Of a stretch of DNA of 64,000 nucleotides, positions 1 to 8,382 are shown one piece after another. The translations under genes and the position numbers were made by a program. The stretch covers positions 1 through 64,000 of the forward strand of contig JAFADG010000026.1 of NCBI GenBank assembly GCA_023425025.1. The letters run 5' to 3'. This DNA comes from Bacillota bacterium. Lineage in GTDB: Bacteria; Bacillota; Clostridia; Christensenellales; Aristaeellaceae. The notes under the pieces were generated by a model that searched no databases, was not told the DNA's origin, and saw nothing but the letters and a program-made list of their open reading frames with translations. Each line of letters begins with the position of its first letter. Position 1 is the first letter of the stretch.

Positions 1-22
1 CGCGACGATTGAGCCAGATGGG
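1..22. repeat. Partial copy of the dispersed hairpin repeat (family A arm)
   Basis: The first bases read GCGACGATTGAGCCAGATGG. The same arm occurs at about 4236-4256 and, with one base changed, at 8122-8141. The copy is cut by the window edge. The rest of 23-204 holds nothing I recognise. Confidence 0.6.
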
Positions 23-204
23 GGATAAAGGCAGGGCGCAGGAAGCCAGCGAAAAGGAACAATGCAAGCGACAGCGCGGCATTGTGACTATTGAGATGGC
101 CGGACTGATCGGAAAGCCCTTTGGTCGTGCCCGCAGGCACGATATTCTTCTTCCTGAATACCATAATGCAAACCGCCTTAGCGCGACAACCCCGCTTCAA
201 AAGC

Positions 205-1473
205 TTATAAGGTGGGAACAGATGCGATGGCGTCCGTCAAATCCTTGATCAGCACGTTCACGTCGCTGTGGTCCTGGGCGAACAGGTCAAACACGGGGCC
301 CAGCACATTCTGGCTGGTGCCGTCGGGCATGGTGCCAAAGCGCCAGTTGTAGTTGCCGCCGGCCGCGCTGGCTTCCACCAGGGCGGCGGAGAATTGGCCG
401 GTGGGCTTTAAGGTAACGTTCTTGAAGGCGGGCACCATGCCGGCCTGGTTGACCATGTAGTCAGCGCCTTCGGGGCTGGTAGCCATGTAGTCCAGGAAAT
501 CCAGGGCAGCCTTCTGCTCGGCTTCGGGAGCGCCGCTGTTTAAGCAGTACCAGCTGGGCGCGGCCATGAACAGGCCCTTCATCTCCTGCTTGTCGGTGAA
601 GCAGTGGGAGATGTAGCCCATCTTGAAAGTGACGCCCAACTGCTTCATGTTCGGGTCCACCCAGTTGCCCTGGTGGAGGAACGCGGTCTTCTGCTGCGCG
701 AAGGCGGATACCTGGGCGTCATAGTTGCCGTTGGTCAGTATGTCCTGATCGGCATAGTCGAACAGGAGCTTGACATAGTTGGCGTACTCGGCCAAACGCT
801 CCTGATCGACTTCGCCCTTTAGCAGCTTATCCAGCACGGAGGTGTCGGTGTAATCCAGGCCGCCGGCCAGGTAGGCGTTGAAGTTGTGGTTGCCGCTGAC
901 CCACCACATGCCGCCGGCGATGGAGGCGGCCATGGAAACCACGGCGTCCAGGCCCAGTTCGGCCTTCATGGCGTCGATCTTTTCAAAGGCGGCCTTCACG
1001 GCGGAGAAGGTGGTCAGCGTAGCGGGATCGATGCCGGCTTTTGCAAGGATATCGGCATTGTAGCCCAGGCCGAAGCCTTCCACGGCCACGGGGAAGCCCA
1101 CGGCCTTGCCGTCGTCGCCGATGTAGGCGAAGTCGGTGTTCTTGACCCATTGGGCATTGGACATGTCGGCCATGTTGTCCTTCCACACGTCGTAGCCGCC
1201 CTTGCCCTCAATGTTGTACAGGGTGGGCATCTGGCCGGCCTGCAGCTTGGCCTTCAAAGCCGCGCCGTAATCCGCGCCGCCGCCGAAGGTTTCCACCTTC
1301 ACGGTAACGCCGGGGTGCGTGTCGTTGTACGCCTTGGCAAACGCCTGCAGCGCGGAGTCGATTTCCACCTTCAGCTGGAACAGGGTGACAGTAACCTCGG
1401 ATTCAGCCGCCGCAGCCTGGAACATACCCAGGACGAGCAGCATCGCAAGGACCAGGGCAAGAGTCTTTCTCAT
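205..1473 (-). CDS. Extracellular solute-binding protein of a sugar ABC transporter (SBP_bac_1 type)
   Basis: This 422-residue protein would bind a sugar or oligosaccharide outside the membrane and deliver it to an ABC permease. It starts with a Sec signal peptide (residues 1-23, h-region LALVLAMLLVLGMF) ending in AAAAE with no lipobox cysteine. The mature part has the family 1 pattern: an early segment with NDTHPGVTVKVE, a GGADYGAALKAKLQAGQ stretch, and a C-terminal helical lobe with YMATSPEGADYMV. The ATG follows a strong AAGGAGG. No permease or ATPase lies beside it, so it is an orphan binding protein here; partners may lie left of the window. Ligand unknown. Confidence 0.88.
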   Translation of the reverse strand: MRKTLALVLAMLLVLGMFQAAAAESEVTVTLFQLKVEIDSALQAFAKAYNDTHPGVTVKVETFGGGADYGAALKAKLQAGQMPTLYNIEGKGGYDVWKDNMADMSNAQWVKNTDFAYIGDDGKAVGFPVAVEGFGLGYNADILAKAGIDPATLTTFSAVKAAFEKIDAMKAELGLDAVVSMAASIAGGMWWVSGNHNFNAYLAGGLDYTDTSVLDKLLKGEVDQERLAEYANYVKLLFDYADQDILTNGNYDAQVSAFAQQKTAFLHQGNWVDPNMKQLGVTFKMGYISHCFTDKQEMKGLFMAAPSWYCLNSGAPEAEQKAALDFLDYMATSPEGADYMVNQAGMVPAFKNVTLKPTGQFSAALVEASAAGGNYNWRFGTMPDGTSQNVLGPVFDLFAQDHSDVNVLIKDLTDAIASVPTL

Positions 1474-1512
1474 TTGCGTGCCTCCTTACATATTATGGCT
1501 TTTATCACGCTC

Positions 1513-1541
1513 AGTGTACCTTCTGTTCTGTCATTTGTCAA
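1513..1541 (-). promoter_or_regulatory. Sigma-A promoter for the solute-binding protein gene
   Basis: On the minus strand TTGACA (1541-1536), a 17 bp spacer and TACACT (1518-1513) give a good promoter about 40 bp upstream of the start codon. A perfect 10 bp palindrome TCGTATACGA at 1570-1579 lies upstream of it and could bind a regulator. Confidence 0.7.
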
Positions 1542-1759
1542 TAGTAATTTCCCAAGTTATTTGATAATATCGTATACGACAAACGATTGCGCAAAAACCG
1601 TTTTCGAAAATGGGTTTTATCTCCTTAATATGTAATATGAAGTCATTATTCGCTATATATCCCTATTCAAAAGCTCCATTTTTTCTCCAGCGCAGCCTGC
1701 AGCTGCGAACCCTGCCCTCCGCCGCCAGATGTGAACGCCGCCGCACGACGCAGATGACA

Positions 1760-1788
1760 TTGACTTCCCTCACCCGCTATACTACAAT
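1760..1788 (+). promoter_or_regulatory. Sigma-A promoter for the cysteine desulfurase gene
   Basis: TTGACT (1760-1765), a 17 bp spacer and TACAAT (1783-1788) lie about 47 bp before the start codon. With the minus-strand promoter this accounts for most of the 361 bp divergent region 1474-1834. Confidence 0.65.
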
Positions 1789-1834
1789 CATGATTGGCCG
1801 CACGCCGGTCCATCTTTTTTTATAGGTGAAGAAA

Positions 1835-2956
1835 ATGATCTATCTGGATTACGCCGCGGACACGCCGGCCTCACAGGCCGCCCTTTTGGCGTTTATGAAT
1901 ACCGCAAGGGAATTTCCGGCCAACCCCAACGCCGGCCACGCGCTGGGGCAAGCGGCCTTTGCGCGGCTTACCGCGGCAACGGAGCACATCGCCGCGATGC
2001 TTGGCGCCGCGCCTTCGGAAATCGTACTTACCTCCGGCGCCACCGAGGCCAACAACCTGGCCATCCTGGGCGCCGCCCGGGCCTATCAAAGCCGGGGCCG
2101 CCACCTGATCACAAGCCCCATGGAGCACGCCTCCGTCACCGCGCCGATGATGGCCCTCAAAAACGAAGGCTTCGAGCTGGATTTTGTGAAGGTCCTGCCC
2201 AACGGCCAGGTGGATATGGCCCATTTGCGAACCCTGCTCCGCCCCGACACGGTGCTTGTGTCCCTTTGCGCCACGGACAGCGAAGCCGGCATCATACAGC
2301 CCCTTGAAAAAGTCCGCCAAGCCATTGCCAGCTTTCCCAACTGCCGCCTGCATACAGACGCCACCCAGGCCGTGGGCAAGCTGCCAATAAGCCTTGACGG
2401 CATCGATCTTGTGACCCTGTCGCCCCACAAGTTTTACGGCATCACCGGCAGCGGCGCGCTGATCGTGCGCGGCGGCCTGCGCCTAACCCCCCTGTGGCAC
2501 GGCGGCACCGGTGCCACGCCCTACCGCAGCGGCACGCCGGCGCTGGCCCTCGCCGCGGCCATGGAGGCCGCCTTGGAGGATGCATTATCCCACCTGGAGG
2601 AACGCCTTGCCCATGTGCAGGCCCTCAGCAAAACCCTGCGGGAAGGCCTTGCCGCCCTGCCCTTTGCCGTCATCAACAGCCCCCAAAGCGCGTCGCCATA
2701 CATCCTCAATTTCAGCGTAACCGGCATCCGCGCAAGGGACCTCATTGACCAATTATCCCAGCGCGGCATTTTCGTATCCTCCAAATCCGCTTGCTGCGCG
2801 CCGGCCGCTCCCTCCCACCCCGTCATGGCCATGACGAATGACCGCAAGCGGGCATTAAACACCGTTCGCGTAAGCTTAAGCCATTTAACAACCGGCAGCG
2901 AAATCCATCAATTTCTTATGGAATTGCGTGCCTGCGCGAAGCAAACGGAGGCGTAA
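1835..2956 (+). CDS. Cysteine desulfurase, NifS/IscS family
   Basis: A PLP enzyme of 373 residues that takes sulfur from cysteine and passes it on as a persulfide. It begins MIYLDYAADTPAS, the usual start of the family. The PLP lysine lies in SPHKFYGITGSG (about residue 199), and the catalytic cysteine in SKSACCAPAAPSHPV (about residue 318). Reading frame also allows GTG at 1826, but AGGTGA at 1824-1829 is correctly spaced only for the ATG at 1835. It ends one base before the downstream TtcA-like gene, so the two are surely co-transcribed and this enzyme probably supplies sulfur to it. The double CC at the active site is less common than a single cysteine. Confidence 0.93.
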   Translation: MIYLDYAADTPASQAALLAFMNTAREFPANPNAGHALGQAAFARLTAATEHIAAMLGAAPSEIVLTSGATEANNLAILGAARAYQSRGRHLITSPMEHASVTAPMMALKNEGFELDFVKVLPNGQVDMAHLRTLLRPDTVLVSLCATDSEAGIIQPLEKVRQAIASFPNCRLHTDATQAVGKLPISLDGIDLVTLSPHKFYGITGSGALIVRGGLRLTPLWHGGTGATPYRSGTPALALAAAMEAALEDALSHLEERLAHVQALSKTLREGLAALPFAVINSPQSASPYILNFSVTGIRARDLIDQLSQRGIFVSSKSACCAPAAPSHPVMAMTNDRKRALNTVRVSLSHLTTGSEIHQFLMELRACAKQTEA

Positions 2957-2957
2957 C

Positions 2958-3785
2958 ATGGAAGCAAGCCAGAAGATCGAGCGCAGCATCATCACCAAAT
3001 TCCGCAAAACCATTTGGAATCGTTTCACCGGCGCGCTGACCGAGTACCGCCTGATTGCGCCCGGCGACCATATCGCCGCCTGCATTTCCGGCGGCAAGGA
3101 TTCGTTTTTGATGGCTAAGTGCCTGCAGGAGATACAGCGCCACGGCACGATCCCCTTCACGCTTTCCTTTCTGGTCATGGACCCCGGCTATCATGAAATG
3201 AACCGCCGCCTGATTGAGGAAAACGCGGAGCTGATGGACCTGCCCATCCACATTTTTGAAACCGACATCTTTGACAGCGTGGCGACCATGGATCAAAACC
3301 CCTGCTACATGTGCGCCAAAATGCGCCGGGGCCACCTGTACAAAAACGCGCAGCAGCTTGGCGCCAACAAGATCGCCCTGGGCCACCACTTTGACGATGT
3401 GATCGAAACGGTGCTCCTGAGCATGCTTTACGGCGGCGAAATGAAGACCATGATGCCAAGGCTCCGCAGCGTAAATTATCAGGGCATGGAGCTCATCCGC
3501 CCCATGTACCTGATACATGAGGAGGACGTAATCGCCTGGCGCAATTACAACCGCCTCACCTTTTTGAACTGCGCCTGCCGGTTCACCGAAAACTGCGCGC
3601 TGGGCGAGGGCGGCGGCGGAAAACGGGCGCAGGTCAAGGCATTGATCAGAAAGCTCAACAAAGAACACCCCGGCGTGGAGATGAGCATTTTCCGCTCCTG
3701 CCACAATGTGAACTTGAGCACGGTCATCGGCTATCAAAAGGACGGCGTGTTCCACCCCTACGACGAGGATTTTGAAAAGCCATAG
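2958..3785 (+). CDS. TtcA-like tRNA 2-thiolation enzyme (PP-loop ATPase)
   Basis: A 275-residue protein of the TtcA/TtuA group, which adenylates a tRNA base and replaces oxygen with sulfur. The PP-loop SGGKDS is near residue 45. A CYMCAKMRRGHLY segment (about residues 115-127) matches the CxxC pair that binds the iron-sulfur cluster in this family, and further cysteines lie in LNCACRFTENC. GHHFDDVIETVLL is the conserved helix after the second motif. The ATG at 2958 follows GGAGG in the end of the preceding gene. The tight pairing with a cysteine desulfurase supports tRNA thiolation; whether the target is cytidine 32 or another base cannot be told. Confidence 0.85.
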   Translation: MEASQKIERSIITKFRKTIWNRFTGALTEYRLIAPGDHIAACISGGKDSFLMAKCLQEIQRHGTIPFTLSFLVMDPGYHEMNRRLIEENAELMDLPIHIFETDIFDSVATMDQNPCYMCAKMRRGHLYKNAQQLGANKIALGHHFDDVIETVLLSMLYGGEMKTMMPRLRSVNYQGMELIRPMYLIHEEDVIAWRNYNRLTFLNCACRFTENCALGEGGGGKRAQVKALIRKLNKEHPGVEMSIFRSCHNVNLSTVIGYQKDGVFHPYDEDFEKP

Positions 3786-3873
3786 TTTTATGAAAAACCC
3801 TCTTGCAATTGCCGCTGCGTCAGCTTGTACAATGAATGCGTGCCGCAAAGATAACGCAAGGGGGATGGATTGC

Positions 3874-4050
3874 ATGAAACATAGATGGACGGCTTTTTTG
3901 AAACGGCTGGGTATGAAAAGGGAGAAGCCGCACGATACAACGCTGCAGGAAAAAGGCTTTGTCATGCCGCACCGCCATGAAACAGATCAGTCCCTGAATG
4001 AATTGCGCCTGGCGCTGTATGAAAGAATACGGACACGCAGCCTGCTGTAA
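3874..4050 (+). CDS. Small hypothetical protein, 58 residues
   Basis: A short basic frame beginning MKHRWTAFLKRLGMKREK, with AAGGGGG eight or nine bases before the ATG. A weak TTGCAA...TACAAT pair lies upstream (about 3804-3834). No family is recognised and no membrane segment is visible. It sits between the tRNA-thiolation pair and a repeat region, so it may be a real small gene or chance coding. Confidence 0.35.
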   Translation: MKHRWTAFLKRLGMKREKPHDTTLQEKGFVMPHRHETDQSLNELRLALYERIRTRSLL

Positions 4051-4235
4051 GGGTGAAAGGTGAGCAGCCGTGCCGATTGCATCATTACGGAAAGATTCAA
4101 GAAGACGGCGTCCGAAAGATTCCAAAGGTTCCGAAGCTGAGCGCGCCTGTGGCTCCGTATCCGAAGTGCCGTCTGTGGCGGATGAAGCGAGGCGGAGGAG
4201 GCTGGCGAAACAAGCAATGCGAACGGCAGTGAGCA

Positions 4236-4336
4236 GTGCGACGATTGAGCCAGATGGCGGAAATAGGCTCCTTTTGAAAGGAGCTGTCAGCGAAGCTGAC
4301 TGAGGATTGGCCTGTGAGCAGCGCGCCACTTGCGCC
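4236..4336. repeat. Family A dispersed repeat, copy at 4.3 kb
   Basis: The arm GCGACGATTGAGCCAGATGG (4236-4256) is followed by the 43-base core at 4265-4307. The core folds into two small hairpins: CTCCTTT/AAAGGAG, then GTCAGC-GAA-GCTGAC. The core is identical, apart from one base at its edge, at 8065-8107 and 28603-28645. The surrounding 4051-4440 is non-coding and rich in related short repeats. Confidence 0.75.
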
Positions 4337-4459
4337 AGAGGGCGGCTGTCAAGGGCCCGCTTACAGCAAACAAATCAGCGCTGCCCGGCCGCATTCGCCC
4401 TTCTCCAAGGCAAGCGGCCGCATAACACATGCGATGCGGCAAAGAATGCAAATCAACAC

Positions 4460-4488
4460 TTGACGCAAACCAAAACCTTTGGTATACT
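4460..4488 (+). promoter_or_regulatory. Strong sigma-A promoter of the infC operon
   Basis: TTGACG (4460-4465), exactly 17 bp, then TATACT (4483-4488). It lies about 180 bp before infC, which leaves room for a structured leader. Confidence 0.85.
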
Positions 4489-4495
4489 CTTCATT

Positions 4496-4664
4496 GCACA
4501 AAGAAGAAGCTGCCCGCTTCTCACCCTGCGAAGCATATTGCATGGGTTACGGCAATTCATCCAAGCGTTTGATTGGAATGTATTTTGCGGCGGGTGGTTC
4601 ATACCCCGCCGTTTTTTTGTGCTCTGCGGTGCGGGAATATCCACGGACAAATAACCGGGAGGTG
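4496..4664 (+). promoter_or_regulatory. L20-type ribosomal protein leader (infC-rpmI-rplT autoregulation)
   Basis: The transcribed leader starts near 4495 and contains GCTTCTCACCCTGCGAAG, resembling the conserved core of Firmicutes L20/IF3 leaders, followed by the attenuator at 4588-4618. In the known system ribosomal protein L20 binds the leader and promotes premature termination. Assignment rests on position, the core motif and the terminator, not on a covariance search. Confidence 0.7.
4588..4618 (+). terminator. Attenuator hairpin in the infC leader
   Basis: CGGCGGG (4588-4594) pairs with CCCGCCG (4605-4611) and is followed directly by seven T. It lies upstream of the infC ribosome binding site, as expected for an attenuator. 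Confidence 0.85.
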
Positions 4665-4665
4665 T

Positions 4666-5259
4666 ATGGACATCGACACAGAACTGATGATCAATGAGGA
4701 GATTCGCGACAGGGAAGTACGCCTGATCGATCAGAACGGCGCGCAGCTGGGCGTTATGCCCACACGCAGGGCGATGGAGCTGGCAGAGGAAGCACAGTTG
4801 GACCTGGTGAAGATTGTGCCCAACGCCCAGCCCCCCGTATGCAAGCTTATCGACTATGACAAGCACCGCTTTGAGCAGGCCAAACGCGAGCGCGAGCTTC
4901 GCAAAAATCAAAAGATCGTCACCCTGAAGGAAGTGCAGCTGTCTGCCACCATCGAGGATAACGATGTGCAGGTCAAGGCCAAGAACGCTATCCGCTTCCT
5001 GCAGGAGGGGGACAAGGTAAAAGTGTCGATCCGCTTCCGGGGCCGCCAGATCGCCCATTCCGAAATCGGCATGAAGGTCATGGCAGATTTTATCGAGCGC
5101 ACCAAGGATTACTGCACGGTGGAACGCCGTCCCTTGCTGGACGGCCGCCACATGATCATGATCCTTGCGCCCAAGGCGGAAAAGGAAAGCTTTGCCGAGC
5201 GCAGCGCCAAAGCCCGCGCCGCCGCAGCACAGCCGCCCGCCAACCAGGCAAACAATTAA
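4666..5259 (+). CDS. infC: Translation initiation factor IF-3
   Basis: IF-3 binds the 30S subunit, prevents premature joining of 50S and checks the start codon and initiator tRNA. The 197-residue protein has the N-domain start INEEIRDREVRLID, then CKLIDYDKHRFEQAK leading into the basic linker, and the C-domain with IRFRGRQIAHSEIG. The ATG at 4666 follows GGGAGGTG; upstream in-frame starts would lie inside the leader hairpin. Unlike in many bacteria the start codon is ATG, not a rare ATT or ATC. The tail after residue 175 is an extra Ala/Pro-rich extension. First gene of infC-rpmI-rplT. Confidence 0.97.
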   Translation: MDIDTELMINEEIRDREVRLIDQNGAQLGVMPTRRAMELAEEAQLDLVKIVPNAQPPVCKLIDYDKHRFEQAKRERELRKNQKIVTLKEVQLSATIEDNDVQVKAKNAIRFLQEGDKVKVSIRFRGRQIAHSEIGMKVMADFIERTKDYCTVERRPLLDGRHMIMILAPKAEKESFAERSAKARAAAAQPPANQANN

Positions 5260-5280
5260 ACCTTGGAGAGGAGGATCATC

Positions 5281-5481
5281 ATGCCCAAACAAAAAACCCA
5301 CCGCGGCGCCGCCAAGCGTTTCTCCATCACCAAAAACGGTATCGTGCGGCATAAACAGCAGAACGCCAACCACCAGGTGCATCTGAAGACCACCAAGCGC
5401 ACCCGCCACCTGCGCGCAGCCGGCGTCGTAGACAACAAGGCGGAGGCCCGCACCATCAAGGTTTTGCTGCCGTACAAATAA
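5281..5481 (+). CDS. rpmI: 50S ribosomal protein L35
   Basis: A 66-residue basic protein starting MPKQKTHRGAAKRF and carrying the typical HLKTTKRTRHLR centre. The ATG at 5281 is preceded by GAGGAGG; an upstream TTG would place the ribosome binding site inside the gene. It sits 21 bases after infC and 21 before rplT, the conserved order of this operon. Confidence 0.97.
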   Translation: MPKQKTHRGAAKRFSITKNGIVRHKQQNANHQVHLKTTKRTRHLRAAGVVDNKAEARTIKVLLPYK

Positions 5482-5502
5482 GCCGCATAAGGAGGAAACA
5501 CC

Positions 5503-5853
5503 ATGGCACGTATCAAAAGGGCCGTCAGCTCCCTGAAAAATCGCCGCAAAGTGATGAAGCTGGCCAAAGGTTACTTTGGCGCCAAATCCAAGCAATACCA
5601 TGCCGCCAGTGAACAGGTGGCTCGCTCCCTGCGCTATGCCTTTACCGGCCGCAAACTGCGCAAGCGCGATTTCCGCCGCCTGTGGATCACCCGTATCAAC
5701 GCCGCCGCCAGATTAAGCGGCATGAGCTACTCCACCTTCATCTCCGGGCTTAAGAAGAAGAACGTGGAAGTCAACCGCAAGATGCTGGCCGACCTGGCCG
5801 TCAACGATGCCCAGGGCTTCGCCCAGCTCGTGGAACTGGCCAAAAAGGCTTGA
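5503..5853 (+). CDS. rplT: 50S ribosomal protein L20
   Basis: A 116-residue protein of normal length with the signature start MARIKRAVSSLKNRRK, the RDFRRLWITRINAA segment and the SYSTFISGLKKK loop. L20 is needed for early 50S assembly and, in Firmicutes, represses its own operon by binding the leader. AAGGAGG precedes the ATG. Last gene of the operon, followed by a strong terminator. Confidence 0.98.
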   Translation: MARIKRAVSSLKNRRKVMKLAKGYFGAKSKQYHAASEQVARSLRYAFTGRKLRKRDFRRLWITRINAAARLSGMSYSTFISGLKKKNVEVNRKMLADLAVNDAQGFAQLVELAKKA

Positions 5854-5871
5854 TGTTGCATAAAGCATAAT

Positions 5872-5909
5872 AAAAACCAGCCGTACCGTTTGGACAGGCT
5901 GGTTTTTTT
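5872..5909 (+). terminator. Terminator of the infC-rpmI-rplT operon, probably bidirectional
   Basis: AAACCAGCC (5874-5882) pairs with GGCTGGTTT (5897-5905) around a 14-base loop and is followed by T. The A-run on the left can serve the convergent permease gene on the minus strand. Confidence 0.85.
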
Positions 5910-5928
5910 ATATACCAATCATTGATTT

Positions 5929-6831
5929 CTATAATATCAAATCAATGATGATCCCCGTCGCCAGCGCAAAGAAGATGGCATACACAATATACAGCGCGAA
6001 CCGCTTTGCGCCAAGCACAATCTTTACCGCGCCCAGGTTGGTGATTTTCGTGGCAGGGCCGGTGAGCATGAACGCCGCGGCAGACCCCAGGCTCATGCCG
6101 CTTAAGAGCCACTGCTGCAAAAGCGGAATCGTTCCGCCGCCGCACACATACAGCGGCACGCCGATGGTGGCGGCCATCAATATGCCAAAGCCCCGCTGCT
6201 CGCCAAACAGGCTGGCAAAAGCATCCTCCGGCACATAGCGCTGGAACAGGGCGGACAAAAGCACACCCAGCAGAAAGTACACGCCGGTGGCCTTTACATT
6301 TCGGCCCAGGTTTTTCAAAAAGCGCAGAATCAGGTTCGGGTCCGTATCCCGGCTCGCCGTTTCGCCAAAGCTCCTGAAATCAAAGAAAGGCTTGTTTTTA
6401 TAAAACAACCGCACCAGCAACCCGGCTGTGACGCCGCAAAGCATGCAGGTCACAAAGCGGACCCAGAGCGCCGTCTCCCCCAGCACCGCGCTGTAAATGA
6501 GCAGCTGTGGATTAAGCAGCATGGAACTCATCATGAATGCCGCCAGCCAGTCGTGCCGCATTCCCTTTTGGGAAAACGAGGCGGCCAGGGGGATGGTGCC
6601 GTACATGCAGATGGGCGAGGCGATGCCCAGCAGGCTGGCCGGAAAAAGGCCAAAGATGCCCAGCCTTTTTCCCTGCAATTTGAGAAAGAGGGCGTTTAAG
6701 CGCCCTTTCCCAAATACGGAGATAAACGAGCCCAGGAGCATGCCCAGCACCCAGTAGAGAAAAATCTGCTCCAGCTGCACGCTGAAGTAGAACCAAAGAT
6801 AGATGAATTCCCGGCGCAGGATCTCAATCAT
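5929..6831 (-). CDS. YraQ/ArsP-type permease (DUF318 family)
   Basis: An integral membrane protein of 300 residues with about eight hydrophobic segments. Two related motifs, SPICMYGTIPLA and GVPLYVCGGGTIPLL, belong to the two halves of the YraQ/ArsP permease fold. ArsP members export organoarsenicals; for most others the substrate is unknown. In this copy the first motif is SPICMYG where many members have a CS-x-C pattern, so a metalloid role is not assured. It overlaps the upstream DUF362 gene by 8 bases, which points to translational coupling and a joint function. Confidence 0.78.
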   Translation of the reverse strand: MIEILRREFIYLWFYFSVQLEQIFLYWVLGMLLGSFISVFGKGRLNALFLKLQGKRLGIFGLFPASLLGIASPICMYGTIPLAASFSQKGMRHDWLAAFMMSSMLLNPQLLIYSAVLGETALWVRFVTCMLCGVTAGLLVRLFYKNKPFFDFRSFGETASRDTDPNLILRFLKNLGRNVKATGVYFLLGVLLSALFQRYVPEDAFASLFGEQRGFGILMAATIGVPLYVCGGGTIPLLQQWLLSGMSLGSAAAFMLTGPATKITNLGAVKIVLGAKRFALYIVYAIFFALATGIIIDLIL

Positions 6832-7816
6832 CGATACTCACCAGCGTGTAGGTTTTTGAGCCCAGGCCGATCTGCTCCGCGTAATCCAGCGTGTGTACGC
6901 CGTTGCGGGATTCAATGCGCTGGATCACCGATTTCCCGTCCTCCGCGGCGTATATAAGGTCCACGCAGGCCTGATCCAGGGCCACGGGGTCCAGCGACGC
7001 CAGAATGCCGATGTCGTGCATGTCGGGGGCCTTGGGGCGGGGGTTGCAGTCGCAGTCGATGGAGATGTTGTTCATAACGCTGATGTAGATGATATTGCCG
7101 CCCATCTTGTCCGCCACGGCCTTGGAAGCCTCCGCCATGGATTCCAGAAAGTCGTCCTGCACGCCGCCCCACATGGACACGCTGCTTTTGCCGGCGGTGT
7201 GGATCAGGCACTTGCCTTCTTTGGAAGCGATGCCGATGGACATGTTCTTGATCGCGCCGCCAAAGCCGCCCATTTCGTGACCCTTGAAGTGGGAGAGGAT
7301 CACGAAAAAATCGTAGTTTGTGAGGTGGGCGCCCACCAGGTCTTCCTTCAAATGCTTGCCGTTTTCAATGGGCAGCGCCAGGGAGCCGTCGGCGTCCAGG
7401 ATGTCCACGGGCGCGATGTCCGTAAAGCCGTGGTCCTTGGCCACCTGCAAATGCATGGCGGTGGACATGCGCCGGCCGCCGTAGGCGGTGTTGCTGTCCA
7501 CAAAGGTGCCGTTGACGCTTAACACAAAATCCTTGATCAGATCGGGCGAAAGAAAGTTTGTACCGGTGGGCTCACCCATGTGCAGCTTGACGGCCACCTT
7601 TCCGGTGGCTTCCCGGCCCAGGGCCTTGTAGATGGCCATCAGGCCGGCGGGGCTGATATCCTTGGTCATGTACACAGTGGAACCGGGGGCGGAAGCGCCC
7701 TCGGCCAAGCTGCAGGGCCACGCAAAGCACAGGGCCACAAGGAGGACGGTCAGCAGGACTGCGATGCGGCGCGCGCCGGCATATGGGCGGAACAGGTCTT
7801 TTGTCGCATGTTTCAT
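6824..7816 (-). CDS. DUF362 domain protein with signal peptide or membrane anchor
   Basis: A 330-residue protein. Residues 17-38 form a signal peptide or uncleaved anchor (IAVLLTVLLVALCFAWPC). The remainder matches DUF362, including the hallmark GHEMGGFGGAIKNMSIG and a C-terminal VALDQACVDLIYAAE. Many DUF362 proteins carry ferredoxin clusters; here only CDC and a few scattered cysteines are seen, so no cluster is evident. Start ATG follows AAGGGGA. The gene overlaps the YraQ permease by 8 bases, so the pair forms one operon. Molecular role unknown. Confidence 0.78.
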   Translation of the reverse strand: MKHATKDLFRPYAGARRIAVLLTVLLVALCFAWPCSLAEGASAPGSTVYMTKDISPAGLMAIYKALGREATGKVAVKLHMGEPTGTNFLSPDLIKDFVLSVNGTFVDSNTAYGGRRMSTAMHLQVAKDHGFTDIAPVDILDADGSLALPIENGKHLKEDLVGAHLTNYDFFVILSHFKGHEMGGFGGAIKNMSIGIASKEGKCLIHTAGKSSVSMWGGVQDDFLESMAEASKAVADKMGGNIIYISVMNNISIDCDCNPRPKAPDMHDIGILASLDPVALDQACVDLIYAAEDGKSVIQRIESRNGVHTLDYAEQIGLGSKTYTLVSIDD

Positions 7817-7870
7817 AGGTTCATTCCCCTTATGTTGTAGTTTAATTAACGATCAAAACATCTGTCTGAT

Positions 7871-7898
7871 ATCATACCATAAATTGGAATAAGGTCAA
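7871..7898 (-). promoter_or_regulatory. Promoter of the DUF362-permease operon
   Basis: Minus strand TTGACC (7898-7893), 16 bp, TATGAT (7876-7871), about 55 bp before the start codon. Confidence 0.65.
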
Positions 7899-8039
7899 GT
7901 GTCTTTTTGCGTTTAAACTGTTTACGCCATATGTGAGTACGGCAAGGCGGGCGATTGCTAATGCGAATCAAGGGCTAAAAAAGGAAAGTGAACAGGAACA
8001 AGGCGGCAGCGAACCTTCCAAAGTTGCAGTGGGCGAATC

Positions 8040-8156
8040 GGCTCAATTGTCGCAATGCGAACAAGGCTCCTTTTGAAAGGAGCTGTCAGCGAAGCTGACT
8101 GAGGATTAGCTTGTGAGTAGCGCGACAATTGAGCCAGATGGCGATTATCAATCGCC
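8040..8156. repeat. Family A repeat with 14-bp inverted arms, plus a family B palindrome
   Basis: The 43-base core (8065-8107) is flanked by perfect inverted arms GGCTCAATTGTCGC (8040-8053) and GCGACAATTGAGCC (8122-8135). Directly after lies GGCGATT-ATC-AATCGCC (8140-8156), a member of the short palindrome family. This is the most complete copy in the window and suggests the unit is a hairpin-forming mobile or REP-like element. Confidence 0.8.
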
Positions 8157-8256
8157 CGCGTGCCCATGCCAAGCCAATTGGGAATATGGATCAATCAGCG
8201 CTTATTTGAGGAGCAGTCCCTGTGTACATGCTGCAATTCTATTTTGGGGATAATCA

Positions 8257-8296
8257 AGGGCTGTCTCCCGGCGCTTTCGCGCTTTGAGACAGCCCT
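8257..8296. repeat. Perfect 11-bp inverted repeat, terminator-like
   Basis: AGGGCTGTCTC (8257-8267) and GAGACAGCCCT (8286-8296) form a stable stem with an 18-base loop. There is no T-run on either side. No gene reads into it from the plus strand; it lies 87 bases past the 8383 gene. It may be a terminator relic or another dispersed element. Confidence 0.5.
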
Positions 8297-8382
8297 AAAC
8301 AATCAAATTGGCAAATCAATGATCGGTGATCCTCTGATACATCCTTGAAGCGAATTCCCCCAAATATCCCATGCACGAAAGA

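Noticed and set aside
4070..4303. A 77-codon frame through the 4.2 kb repeats
   Set aside because: It reads straight through the family A repeat and ends in its hairpin core; similar short frames arise at each copy.
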